This document shows positions 51,196-58,868 of a stretch of DNA of 64,000 nucleotides, piece after piece. Below the pieces are notes generated by a model. The model saw only the letters and a program-made list of their open reading frames with translations, did not search any database and was not told the DNA's origin. Location: contig CAZORE010000016.1 in assembly GCA_964581815.1 (NCBI GenBank), positions 1-64,000 of the forward strand. The letters are read 5' to 3'. The DNA comes from Trebonia sp964581815. Lineage in GTDB: Bacteria > Actinomycetota > Actinomycetes > Streptosporangiales > Streptosporangiaceae. Positions within the stretch are counted from its first letter, which is position 1; each line of letters opens with the position of its first letter. The position numbers and the translations under genes were made by a program.

Positions 51196-52926
51196 CTACC
51201 TGCTCTTGATCAGCGCCGAGACGGTGGCCTTGTACTCTTCCACCTTCTCGTCGGACATGACCGTGATCTTGACCGACATCGTCAGCTCCTTGCCGCTCGT
51301 CGGCTCTACGGCCAGCAGGTTGACGGTGCCCTCGGCGTCGACCCGCACGGTGATCTCGATCGGCGATCCGGCGGCCAGGCTGAACGGCCCGAGACCCTCG
51401 ATCAGCCCCGCGTCATCCACCCGGTGGTTGCTGTCGAGCGCCGGGTCGGGGACCGCGCCCGCCTGCTCCCAGATCTCGATCGCGATCGTCCGCTGGTTGT
51501 TCACCGTGGTGCCCGCGATGAACTTCTCCGCGTCGAACGGCAGCTGGGTCTGCGCGGGCACCAGGTGCTCGATGTAGAACGGCAGCTGGTCGTCCGGCAG
51601 TTCTTCCCAGCCGGCCACGCCGCTGTCGACCAGCTTGATGCCCACCGCCTTCGGCAGCACGTTCACCACCGTCCGGACCACGCCGGCGACCTGGCCGGCG
51701 TCCATCCCGGTCCGCTCGGTGACGACCGCGATCGCCGCCTCGCTCGGCGCCCCGGACGGCCCGGGCGGCAGCGTGCCGCGGTGGCTCGCGTCGGCGCTGG
51801 CATCCTGGCCGCCCACCTCGGCCGCGGCTTCCGCCTCAACCAGCTTGACGGTCTGGCCCGCGGCGTACAGCGCCGCGCCCTTGGCAACCGCCAGGTCCGG
51901 GTCGGCGACCCTGGGATCCCAGGGGAACTCCGCGCGCAGCCGCTCGGACACGGCCGGCATCCAGCTCGACCCGCCGACCAGCAGCAGCTCGCTGACCTGG
52001 TCCTTGATACCCGGGAAGCGCTGCTCGGCGTCGGCGAGCATCCGGCGGGTGATCTCGATCGTCTTCTCGAGCAGGTCCGTGGTCATCTCCTGGAACTGCG
52101 CCCTGGTCACCACGATCTTGGCCGGCTTGCCCGCCAGCCGGTGCGCCACCGTCTTGGACTCGGCCTTCGACAGGGCCTGCTTGGTCTCCTCCGCCATCCG
52201 GCGCAGGTCCTGCAGCGCCCCCTCGTCCTCGTCGATGTCCTCGAAGCCCGTCTGCGCGACCGTCTGCTCCTTCAGGTACTCAAACAGCCGCTCGTCCCAG
52301 TCCGCCCCGCCCAGGTTGTGGTCGCCGTCGACCGCGAGCACCTCCACCGAGGTGTCGGTCATCTTGATCAGCGTGATGTCGAACGTGCCGCCGCCCAGGT
52401 CGTAGACCAGGAACGTGGTCCCGTCCGCGCTGCCGGTCACCCCGTAGGCCAGCGCCGCGGCGACCGGCTCCGGCACGATGCCGATCACTTCCAGGCCCGC
52501 GATCTCCCCGGCCTTCTTCGTCGCGTCCTTCTCGAGCAGCCCGAAGTAGGCGGGCACGGTGATCACCACCTGGCGCACCGCGCGGTGCGTGGTCTCCTCC
52601 GCGCTGCGCGCCAGCTCGGCCAGGATCAGCGCCGAGATCGACGACGGCGAGTGCTCCTTGCCCCAGAAGTAACGCAGGTAGTCCTTGTTGTGCATCTGCC
52701 GCTTGATCAGCGACACCACGTTGTCCGGGTCGACGCCGGCCGACGCCTTGGCCGCCTTCCCCACCACCACGTTGTCCTCGGTCTCGAAGTACACCACCGA
52801 GGGCGTGGTGTCGTCGCCGTCGCTGTTGCGGGTGACCGCCGGGCGGCCCGTCTCGTCGATGTACGCCACCACCGAGTACGTGGTGCCGAGGTCGATACCG
52901 AAGATGCCCTGCTGCCTGTCGTTCAC
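51196..52926 (-). CDS. Hsp70-family chaperone (first copy)
   Basis: The 576-residue protein has FGIDLGTTYSVVAYIDE, FLVYDLGGGTFDITLIK and LLLVGGSSWMPAVSERL, so the ATPase domain is intact. Between the ATPase and substrate domains is an insert of about 50 residues (including TLPPGPSGAPSEAAI). The beta domain (AHLVPAQTQLPFDAE-like) is followed by only a short tail in place of the DnaK lid. ATG 52926 overlaps the GrpE-like stop by four bases. This is the grpE-dnaK order without dnaJ. Confidence 0.92.
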   Translation of the reverse strand: MNDRQQGIFGIDLGTTYSVVAYIDETGRPAVTRNSDGDDTTPSVVYFETEDNVVVGKAAKASAGVDPDNVVSLIKRQMHNKDYLRYFWGKEHSPSSISALILAELARSAEETTHRAVRQVVITVPAYFGLLEKDATKKAGEIAGLEVIGIVPEPVAAALAYGVTGSADGTTFLVYDLGGGTFDITLIKMTDTSVEVLAVDGDHNLGGADWDERLFEYLKEQTVAQTGFEDIDEDEGALQDLRRMAEETKQALSKAESKTVAHRLAGKPAKIVVTRAQFQEMTTDLLEKTIEITRRMLADAEQRFPGIKDQVSELLLVGGSSWMPAVSERLRAEFPWDPRVADPDLAVAKGAALYAAGQTVKLVEAEAAAEVGGQDASADASHRGTLPPGPSGAPSEAAIAVVTERTGMDAGQVAGVVRTVVNVLPKAVGIKLVDSGVAGWEELPDDQLPFYIEHLVPAQTQLPFDAEKFIAGTTVNNQRTIAIEIWEQAGAVPDPALDSNHRVDDAGLIEGLGPFSLAAGSPIEITVRVDAEGTVNLLAVEPTSGKELTMSVKITVMSDEKVEEYKATVSALIKSR

Positions 52927-53612
52927 TTCGACTCCTTCACGGCCATGTACACGGCGACCTCGGCGGGCACGACGGGGCTGTTCGCCTCGGTGTCCAGGTA
53001 GCCGTCCCGCAGTACCTGCGCGATCCGCCCGGCCTGGGCCGGGTCATCGCTCTGCGCCCCGCGCACCCGGCGGTGCCTGCGCGGGTCGAAGGGGTCACCC
53101 GCGTCAGGCGCGTAGCTGACGACCCCGTTGTTCTCCAGTGCGAGGTCCACCGTCTCGGCGAAGGAGGCAAGCAGCTTCGCGGCCTGCTCGGCGTCGTAGT
53201 CCGGCGGCAGGGTGGCGGCCTGCCGCAGCAGGTCGTTGCGGAGCCGGCACATCTCGGTGAGCAGCGGCCGCAGGAGGCCGCGCCGCTCGCCCCGGCGGAG
53301 CGTGTCGAGCTCCGTGCGGAGGTAGTCGATCACGCCCTCACGCTGTGCCGCCCGGTCGTGGTAGCGCTCCGCGGCCCCGGCCAGCTCGCCGACCGCCGCC
53401 GACAACGCGGCGAGCGCGGCGCCCGCGTCGCCGTCGCCGCCGCCGTCCTGGCCGGGCGCCGCCGGCCCGGCACCCGGGTCTGGCGTGGCGGGCGCTGGCC
53501 CGGGCGAGTGCGGCGGGTCCACGGGCGGGGCGGGTAGCCCTGGATCCACGGCTTGCGCCGTCACGCCCGGCGGGTCCGGGTCCGCGGCCGGCTCTGGCGA
53601 TTCGCTGAGCAT
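52923..53612 (-). CDS. GrpE-like nucleotide exchange factor
   Basis: The 229-residue protein has a Pro/Ala-rich, acidic N-terminal half. A coiled coil (RYHDRAAQREGVIDYLRTEL) is followed by a beta domain ending FDPRRHRRVRGAQS, DPAQAGRIAQVLRDGYLD and VVPAEVAVYM. The last part matches the GrpE pattern FDPxxHxAV...G.I..VLRxGY...RV.RPA.V.V. Overlap with the Hsp70 gene supports a dedicated exchange factor for it. The housekeeping grpE should lie elsewhere in the genome. Confidence 0.82.
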   Translation of the reverse strand: MLSESPEPAADPDPPGVTAQAVDPGLPAPPVDPPHSPGPAPATPDPGAGPAAPGQDGGGDGDAGAALAALSAAVGELAGAAERYHDRAAQREGVIDYLRTELDTLRRGERRGLLRPLLTEMCRLRNDLLRQAATLPPDYDAEQAAKLLASFAETVDLALENNGVVSYAPDAGDPFDPRRHRRVRGAQSDDPAQAGRIAQVLRDGYLDTEANSPVVPAEVAVYMAVKESK

Positions 53613-53663
53613 CGCTCATCCTTTCTGGCTCATCTGCCTGCTGGCTGATCTGACTTTCCGGTG

Positions 53664-53683
53664 GCCGGCTCCCCTGGGCCGGC
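53664..53683. promoter_or_regulatory. Small hairpin between the CHAT and GrpE-like genes
   Basis: GCCGGC, eight bases and GCCGGC form a six-bp stem in the 78-bp gap. It could partially attenuate transcription from the giant CHAT gene into the chaperone genes or mark an RNA processing site. There is no T-run. Confidence 0.35.
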
Positions 53684-53690
53684 GCTGTGC

Positions 53691-56600
53691 TCACTGGCCG
53701 TGGCAGGTGAAGGCCGCCCAGGCGTACGGCCGCCTGGCGGCGGCCGCCCGGGACAGGTCCGCGAGCCCGGCCGGCATTTCCGGCGGTATCGCCTTATCCG
53801 GGTCGAGCATCCACAGCTGGGCCGCGCGCAGCGCGGCGGCCGGCCCGTCGCCCGGGTCGCGCACCAGGTAACGGTGGAACATGAACATCAGCGGTGCCGT
53901 CTGGCGGTCGGGCACCGCCCACCGCGCGCCGACGGCGCCGCCCGCGCCCGCGGCGAGGAACGCGGAGGCGAGGGTCAGCGCCTCGTCGTGGTCCGCGAGC
54001 GCGAGGTCGCTGGTGCACGCGGCGAGGACGACGAGCCCGCTGGCCGCGTCGCCGTCCCGGTGCCTGGCCTGCGCCAGGATCCGGCTGACCGGCAGCGTCT
54101 CACCCCCGGCCAGCACGAGCCGGCTGTCCTCCGGTGAGGCGCCGGCCGTGGCGTGACAGCCGAGGTGGAGCACAGCGGGACGGACCGGGGCGCTGCCGCC
54201 GGGCAGCCGGGCGAGGACCTCGTCCGGCGTGCCCGCGCCGCTGGCCGGCGCCCGGTCAGACCGGCCCAGGTACACGGCGCCTGGATACAGGGCCGTGCGG
54301 ATCGCGTCCGCCTCGCGCCGCGCGCCCGGGAGGTCGCCGGTGGGATCGGCGACGAAAACGGCCAGGCCGCTGCCGGGCATGAGCCGCGGCCGGCCGACCG
54401 CCTCCATCAGCTGCCTGGCGCTCGCGCAGGTCGTGAAGATCGCGTCGGCGCAGGCGTACCGTGGTGTCCCCGGCCCGGCGCGCCGGGCGGCGTGCCAGGG
54501 GATCAGGCCGAGGATGCCGATGGGCACGAGGGCGACCCGTAGCGGTTCCGGCTCCCGGTTGACTTGGTCCGGGCGGGCCTGGTCCGGGCCGGAGGGGCGG
54601 AGTTGCCCGAGGAGCGGGCCGATCGCCGCCTGCCAGGCCCAGTCGCAGATGCCGTCGAGTTCCGCGGTGAACCGGCGCGCGGCGGCGACGTCATCGAGAA
54701 CGGCATCGGCCAGGGGTGTCCGCGTGGCGCGGAATTCGCGATCGGCGGAGGCGAACCGCGCCACCACGGTACCCGGCCCGGCGGCGAGGCCGGGCAGCGG
54801 GCACTCCCGCGCCGTACCGTCAGCCTCGACGATCAGCACCCGGCCGCGGGCCGCGGCCGACGCCGGGATCAGGTAGGCCAGCGCGTCAAGCCTGGCCGAC
54901 CGCAGCGTTCGCGCGATGTCGGCGACCGACGGCGCGGCGAGCAGGCGCCGGTCGGCGACGCCGGTGCGCAGCGCCGCGAGCGCCCGGCCGCGCAGGTCCG
55001 GCGGGATGGCGTCGATGCCGTCCGCCGCGCGGACCGCGGACGCCTCGGCCGCCCACTCGGCGGCCAGTCCCGGGCTGCCCGCCTCGCGGAGCAGCGCCGG
55101 GACGTCCGCCGCGACCGTGGCCGCGTGCAGCACAAGCGCCCGGCCCAGTTCGAGTGCCTCGACCGCGGAGTCGGCCCGCCCGTCCGCGACGCACCACGCG
55201 GCCAGCGTCAGCGCGTCCGGCCCGATCGCGCGGGAGGCCGCCAGGGCGTTGCGCGAGCCGCTTTGCAGCAGCACCGACTGTGCGTGCGCGTACAGCACGG
55301 ACCTGGCGGTGCTGCGCGCCTGGTGCAGCGGCAGCCGCGGCGCGTCCGCGCGCGCCGGCGCCCGGTCAGCCTGCTGGCCGGGCTCCCGCGCCAGGCGGTA
55401 GCCGTTCTGCCGGTGCGCCCACGCGAGCGCGCGTAGCAGCGGGACGAGGAACGGGTCGCCTGGCACGGCCTCGACGCCCGCTCGCGCCTCCTCCAGGCAG
55501 GCGATCGCGCGGGCCAGGTCGGCGGGCTGCCGGGCGCGGGCGAACCGGATGAGCAGGATGCCGCCGAGTCCGTACAGGCAACGGGCCCGGTCACCGGAGA
55601 CGGTCAGCCCGGCCACCGACAGGGCCCGGGTGAGCAGGCTGATGCCCTCGTCGATGACATCCGGGCCGCCGGCCGGCCGGCGGCCCGGATCATCTTCCAA
55701 GGCCGCTGCCCGCGCTGCGGCCCGCTCCGCCGCAGCGAGGGCAGCGGCGGCCCTCAACAAGATCGCTGTCCGCCGTGGGTGGCCGGGCGCGGCGATGACC
55801 GCGGCCGCCGCCTCGTGCAGGACCTCGGCTGATTCCAGCGCGCCGTCGCCTGGCGCGGTACCCGCGGCGGCCGGGCCGGCCGCTCCCGTTCCGGCGGCGA
55901 GCAGGGCCAGGCCCAGGTCGCTCAGCACATCGGGGCGGCGGGGGTCGGCGGCGGGCATCGAGCGCGCCACCCCGCGCAAGAGGCCCGCCGCCGAGCTGAG
56001 GTCCTCGCCCGCGCGGCCGTCACCGGCGCCGTCGGCCGGCGGGGCCGCCGGCCCGCCGACTGCCAGCACTGTCGGCCCGCCAGCCGCCAGGATGCCGCGC
56101 AGCAGCAGTCCGGCGCCCTCGGCGGCGTCGAGGTCGAGGTCGTATCCCCCCGCGCCGGCCTGGCCGGCCAGTCCTGCGGGCGGCGCCGCCAGCAGCTGAC
56201 CGAGCTGCGGCGGCCCCGCCTCGGCGAGCAGCACGCCGAGTTCGGCAGGAGCGGGCAGGCCGGCGGCCCTGGCGCGCAGGCCGTCAAGCAGGCTGAGCGC
56301 CGCGTCGGCGTCGGCGAGGTCACCGCCCGTCTGCGCCCGGTCAAGCAGCATCCTCGCCAGCACCAGGGTCAGCCTGGCCCGCAGCGGGTGCGGCCCGGGC
56401 AGCGCGCTGACCGCGGCGCGGACATGGCCCAGTGAGCCGCCGAGCCCGTCCCCGGCCCGCTCGCGCACCCAGGTCTCGTACTCCGCGAGGGCGAGCACCG
56501 ATAGCACGGCGGCCCGGGCGGCGGCATCACGGGGGCGGCGGGCCAGCAGCGCGGCGGCGGCGTCCGCGGTGCTCCCCGCGGTCGCGGCCAGCCAGCCCTG

Positions 56601-58226
56601 GGTGCCGACGCCGAGCGCGGCCAGTGCCCGGATGCCGAGGGCGTCGAGCACCGGCGGCAGCTCATCCGCCGTGACCGGAAGCGATGGCTCGCCGGCCGGC
56701 CCTGGTGGGGCGACCTCGCGCGCCGTCCCGGCCGGCGCGCCGCCCCCGAGGACCAGCTGCGCGCCGATCTCGGCGGCGCGCAACTGCAGGACGGCGTGCG
56801 CGGCGGGCACGCCCGCCAGGCCCGCGGCGGCGCTGCGGGCGCGGTCGTACTCCGCGGCCAGCTCGGGGCCGGAGAGGTTACCCTCGCTGCGGGTGAGCAC
56901 GGAGTCCGTGAGCAGGGCCGACAGGGCCGATCCGAGCGTCGCCTCGTCATCGGCGGCAAACGCGGCGAGCACCCCGAGCATGGTGTCGAGATCGCCCTGC
57001 GCGGATGGCGACGGCAGTGGCCAGCCCGTGCGCGACGGGCCGCCGGCGCCCCCGTCTGCCCCGGCGGCCCGTCGCGCCAGCACCGCGAGCAGCCACTCGC
57101 CGCACTGCCGGCGGTAGAGGTCGCTGGCGTGCGGGTGCCCGAGCACGGCCCGGCACCGGCGGCCGACCTCAACCAGGTCGTCGTCGCGGGCGAAGGCGAG
57201 GTACCGCAGGCCGTGCGCGGTGCACAGGGCCGCCGTGAACGCCGGCTGGCGAGCGTCGGCGGGGTCGGTGAGCCTGACCGCCTCGGTGAGCGCGCCGATC
57301 GCGAGCTCCAGGTCGGGCCGGAAGCCGGGTACCCCGCTGGCCGCGGCGCCGATCGCGTCCGGCCGCAGCGACGACACCGCCGCGTTCAGCGCCCGGTCCC
57401 AGGAGTCGCCAGGGACCTTGGTGAGCCGCTCAAGCAGCGCGACCCCGGCGCGCCCGAGCGCGTAGGCGCGCACGTGGTAGCCGGGCACCATCCCGGTGAT
57501 CAGGTCCCTGGCCAGCCCGGCCATGACGTCGAGGTCCTCGGTCCGGCCCGCGCCGTCGCCGCGCTTGTAGTACGTCTCAAGCTGGCCGAGCAGGGCATCG
57601 AGCCGGTCGGTGGCGCGGGACTCATCCCGCCATCCCGCGCGCCGGGCCGTCATCGCGAGCACCTCTTCGAACTGGCCGATCGCGGCGTCCAAGGCCGCCA
57701 GGCACTCCGAGCCCGGCCCGGGCCGGCCGTCGCCCGGCCGGGCGGCCTCGGCCCGGTTGGCGTGCTGCACGGCGAGATTGATCAGCATGCGACGGCGGTC
57801 AGCCGCCGGCAGCCGCTGGTCGGCGGCCGCCCGGCGCAGCCAGTCGATCGCGACGGCGATGTCGGCCGGATCGCGGGTGTGGTCGTACACCTTGTCCGCC
57901 GCGATGGCGTACAGCAGCAGCTGCCGGGCGGGCGCGCCGTCCCTGGCGCCGCCCGCGGCGATGAGCTCCACGATCGGCGGGAACTCGGCCGGCGCCTGGC
58001 ACGGCTCCGCGCACCGCTGTTCGTGCGCGGCCAGGCGGAGCGCGCCGAGCAGGAACGACACGTCCGCGCGCGCCGGGTCCCCGGGCGGCAGGGAGCGCAG
58101 CGCGCCGGTGAGGTCCGCCGTGGCAGCGGCGTACTCGGCGTCCTGGCTCGCCGGCGGCGCGGTCACATAACGCCGGAGGGCCTCCTCGCCGCGCCGTATA
58201 GAGGCGGCGCCGCAATTCCCTCGCAC
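53691..58226 (-). CDS. Giant TPR-CHAT (caspase-like) protease
   Basis: The predicted protein has 1511 residues. Roughly residues 1-1080 are Ala/Leu-rich helical TPR-like repeats. The C-terminal 350 residues form a CHAT domain with catalytic His1358 in VLHLGCHATAG and Cys1404 in VVLAACTSDLALADHDEAL, followed by SAFLAAGAGGAVGARWAVPD. Both dyad residues are intact. CHAT proteases are caspase relatives, and one is the effector of type III-E CRISPR (Craspase) and others of conflict systems. GTG 58226 has an AGGAGG site at seven bases. An in-frame upstream extension is basic and not TPR-like. It is first in the minus-strand series and divergent from CATRA genes. Confidence 0.85.
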   Translation of the reverse strand: MRGNCGAASIRRGEEALRRYVTAPPASQDAEYAAATADLTGALRSLPPGDPARADVSFLLGALRLAAHEQRCAEPCQAPAEFPPIVELIAAGGARDGAPARQLLLYAIAADKVYDHTRDPADIAVAIDWLRRAAADQRLPAADRRRMLINLAVQHANRAEAARPGDGRPGPGSECLAALDAAIGQFEEVLAMTARRAGWRDESRATDRLDALLGQLETYYKRGDGAGRTEDLDVMAGLARDLITGMVPGYHVRAYALGRAGVALLERLTKVPGDSWDRALNAAVSSLRPDAIGAAASGVPGFRPDLELAIGALTEAVRLTDPADARQPAFTAALCTAHGLRYLAFARDDDLVEVGRRCRAVLGHPHASDLYRRQCGEWLLAVLARRAAGADGGAGGPSRTGWPLPSPSAQGDLDTMLGVLAAFAADDEATLGSALSALLTDSVLTRSEGNLSGPELAAEYDRARSAAAGLAGVPAAHAVLQLRAAEIGAQLVLGGGAPAGTAREVAPPGPAGEPSLPVTADELPPVLDALGIRALAALGVGTQGWLAATAGSTADAAAALLARRPRDAAARAAVLSVLALAEYETWVRERAGDGLGGSLGHVRAAVSALPGPHPLRARLTLVLARMLLDRAQTGGDLADADAALSLLDGLRARAAGLPAPAELGVLLAEAGPPQLGQLLAAPPAGLAGQAGAGGYDLDLDAAEGAGLLLRGILAAGGPTVLAVGGPAAPPADGAGDGRAGEDLSSAAGLLRGVARSMPAADPRRPDVLSDLGLALLAAGTGAAGPAAAGTAPGDGALESAEVLHEAAAAVIAAPGHPRRTAILLRAAAALAAAERAAARAAALEDDPGRRPAGGPDVIDEGISLLTRALSVAGLTVSGDRARCLYGLGGILLIRFARARQPADLARAIACLEEARAGVEAVPGDPFLVPLLRALAWAHRQNGYRLAREPGQQADRAPARADAPRLPLHQARSTARSVLYAHAQSVLLQSGSRNALAASRAIGPDALTLAAWCVADGRADSAVEALELGRALVLHAATVAADVPALLREAGSPGLAAEWAAEASAVRAADGIDAIPPDLRGRALAALRTGVADRRLLAAPSVADIARTLRSARLDALAYLIPASAAARGRVLIVEADGTARECPLPGLAAGPGTVVARFASADREFRATRTPLADAVLDDVAAARRFTAELDGICDWAWQAAIGPLLGQLRPSGPDQARPDQVNREPEPLRVALVPIGILGLIPWHAARRAGPGTPRYACADAIFTTCASARQLMEAVGRPRLMPGSGLAVFVADPTGDLPGARREADAIRTALYPGAVYLGRSDRAPASGAGTPDEVLARLPGGSAPVRPAVLHLGCHATAGASPEDSRLVLAGGETLPVSRILAQARHRDGDAASGLVVLAACTSDLALADHDEALTLASAFLAAGAGGAVGARWAVPDRQTAPLMFMFHRYLVRDPGDGPAAALRAAQLWMLDPDKAIPPEMPAGLADLSRAAAARRPYAWAAFTCHGQ

Positions 58227-58497
58227 GATGGAATCCTCCTGCCGATAATTCGGTCGAGGCCCATCCTTACCCTGACTTCTACCATTTCTCTTCCGTTTGC
58301 ATGGTGTGCTTTTTTGTTTACCTATAAGGAGCTTAATGTGAAATAACGTGACGACTGAGACGGCGGTGCGGGGAGCCGCCCCGCGGGCGCGCGGGCCGCC
58401 GCTCGGACGGGCCAATTTGGGCTAGTCTCTAGGGGATCGTTCTAGCGCGCTGATGCTGAGTTCGGTTTTCCCGAGCGGGGAACTGGGGTGAGAACCG
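58227..58497. promoter_or_regulatory. AT-rich divergent promoter region of the conflict locus
   Basis: This 271-bp gap separates the CHAT gene from the CATRA genes. Positions 58258-58345 are markedly AT-rich, with a T-run (58310-58315) and TATAAG (58324-58329), while 58346-58440 return to high GC. The 58418-58445 part has further promoter-like AT blocks (CCAATTTGG, TAGTCT). Both transcription units probably start here, and one signal could control both arms. Exact start sites cannot be fixed by eye. Confidence 0.5.
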
Positions 58498-58863
58498 GTG
58501 GCCAATCCGGAACATGAATGGCAGCGGGCCCGCGGTGAAGCGGTGACCGTGCTGCGGGACGTGCTCTGCTGGAACCTGCAGCCAAGGCGCTGGGACCGGG
58601 TGCGGCAGGTCCTCACGGAGATGGCGGCGGCCGCCGCTGAACCGGGGCCCGCCGCCTTGCGGGACGTGACCGAGACCCTGGAGCTGTACTCGCCGGTGCG
58701 CGTGGAAACGCGGCTGGGCGACGAGCCCCATGGACCGGTCCCGGTCGCCATACGGGAGCTGGTCGCCGAGCTGGTCGACGCCCTGCAGCCGGAAGGCGCC
58801 CTTGGCGGTGGCGGGTCGGGCCTCCCGGGCGGTCCCGGGCAGGCGGCCGAGCGCGGCCGCTGA
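58498..58863 (+). CDS. CATRA-associated small protein
   Basis: The 121-residue helical protein contains RDVLCWNLQPRRWDRVRQVL, then ALRDVTETLELYSPVRVETR. This is the same pattern as the N-terminal domain of the protein at 40098 and characteristic of CATRA-associated small proteins. The C-terminal 25 residues are Gly-rich and disordered. The GTG start follows GGTGAGAACC. The next gene starts five bases after its stop, so the two are cotranslated. It probably binds the CATRA protein or the CHAT protein as a regulatory subunit. Confidence 0.7.
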   Translation: MANPEHEWQRARGEAVTVLRDVLCWNLQPRRWDRVRQVLTEMAAAAAEPGPAALRDVTETLELYSPVRVETRLGDEPHGPVPVAIRELVAELVDALQPEGALGGGGSGLPGGPGQAAERGR

Positions 58864-58868
58864 CCGGC

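Noticed and set aside
48643..53001. A 1452-codon open frame on the plus strand opposite the Hsp70, FN3-like and GTPase genes
   Set aside because: It is antisense to well-supported genes, rich in Arg/Gly/His/Val with no domain, and arises from third-position GC bias in the minus-strand genes.
53691..58415. Start of the CHAT gene at 58415
   Set aside because: The extra 63 residues are basic and low-complexity, and GTG 58226 has a consensus ribosome site.
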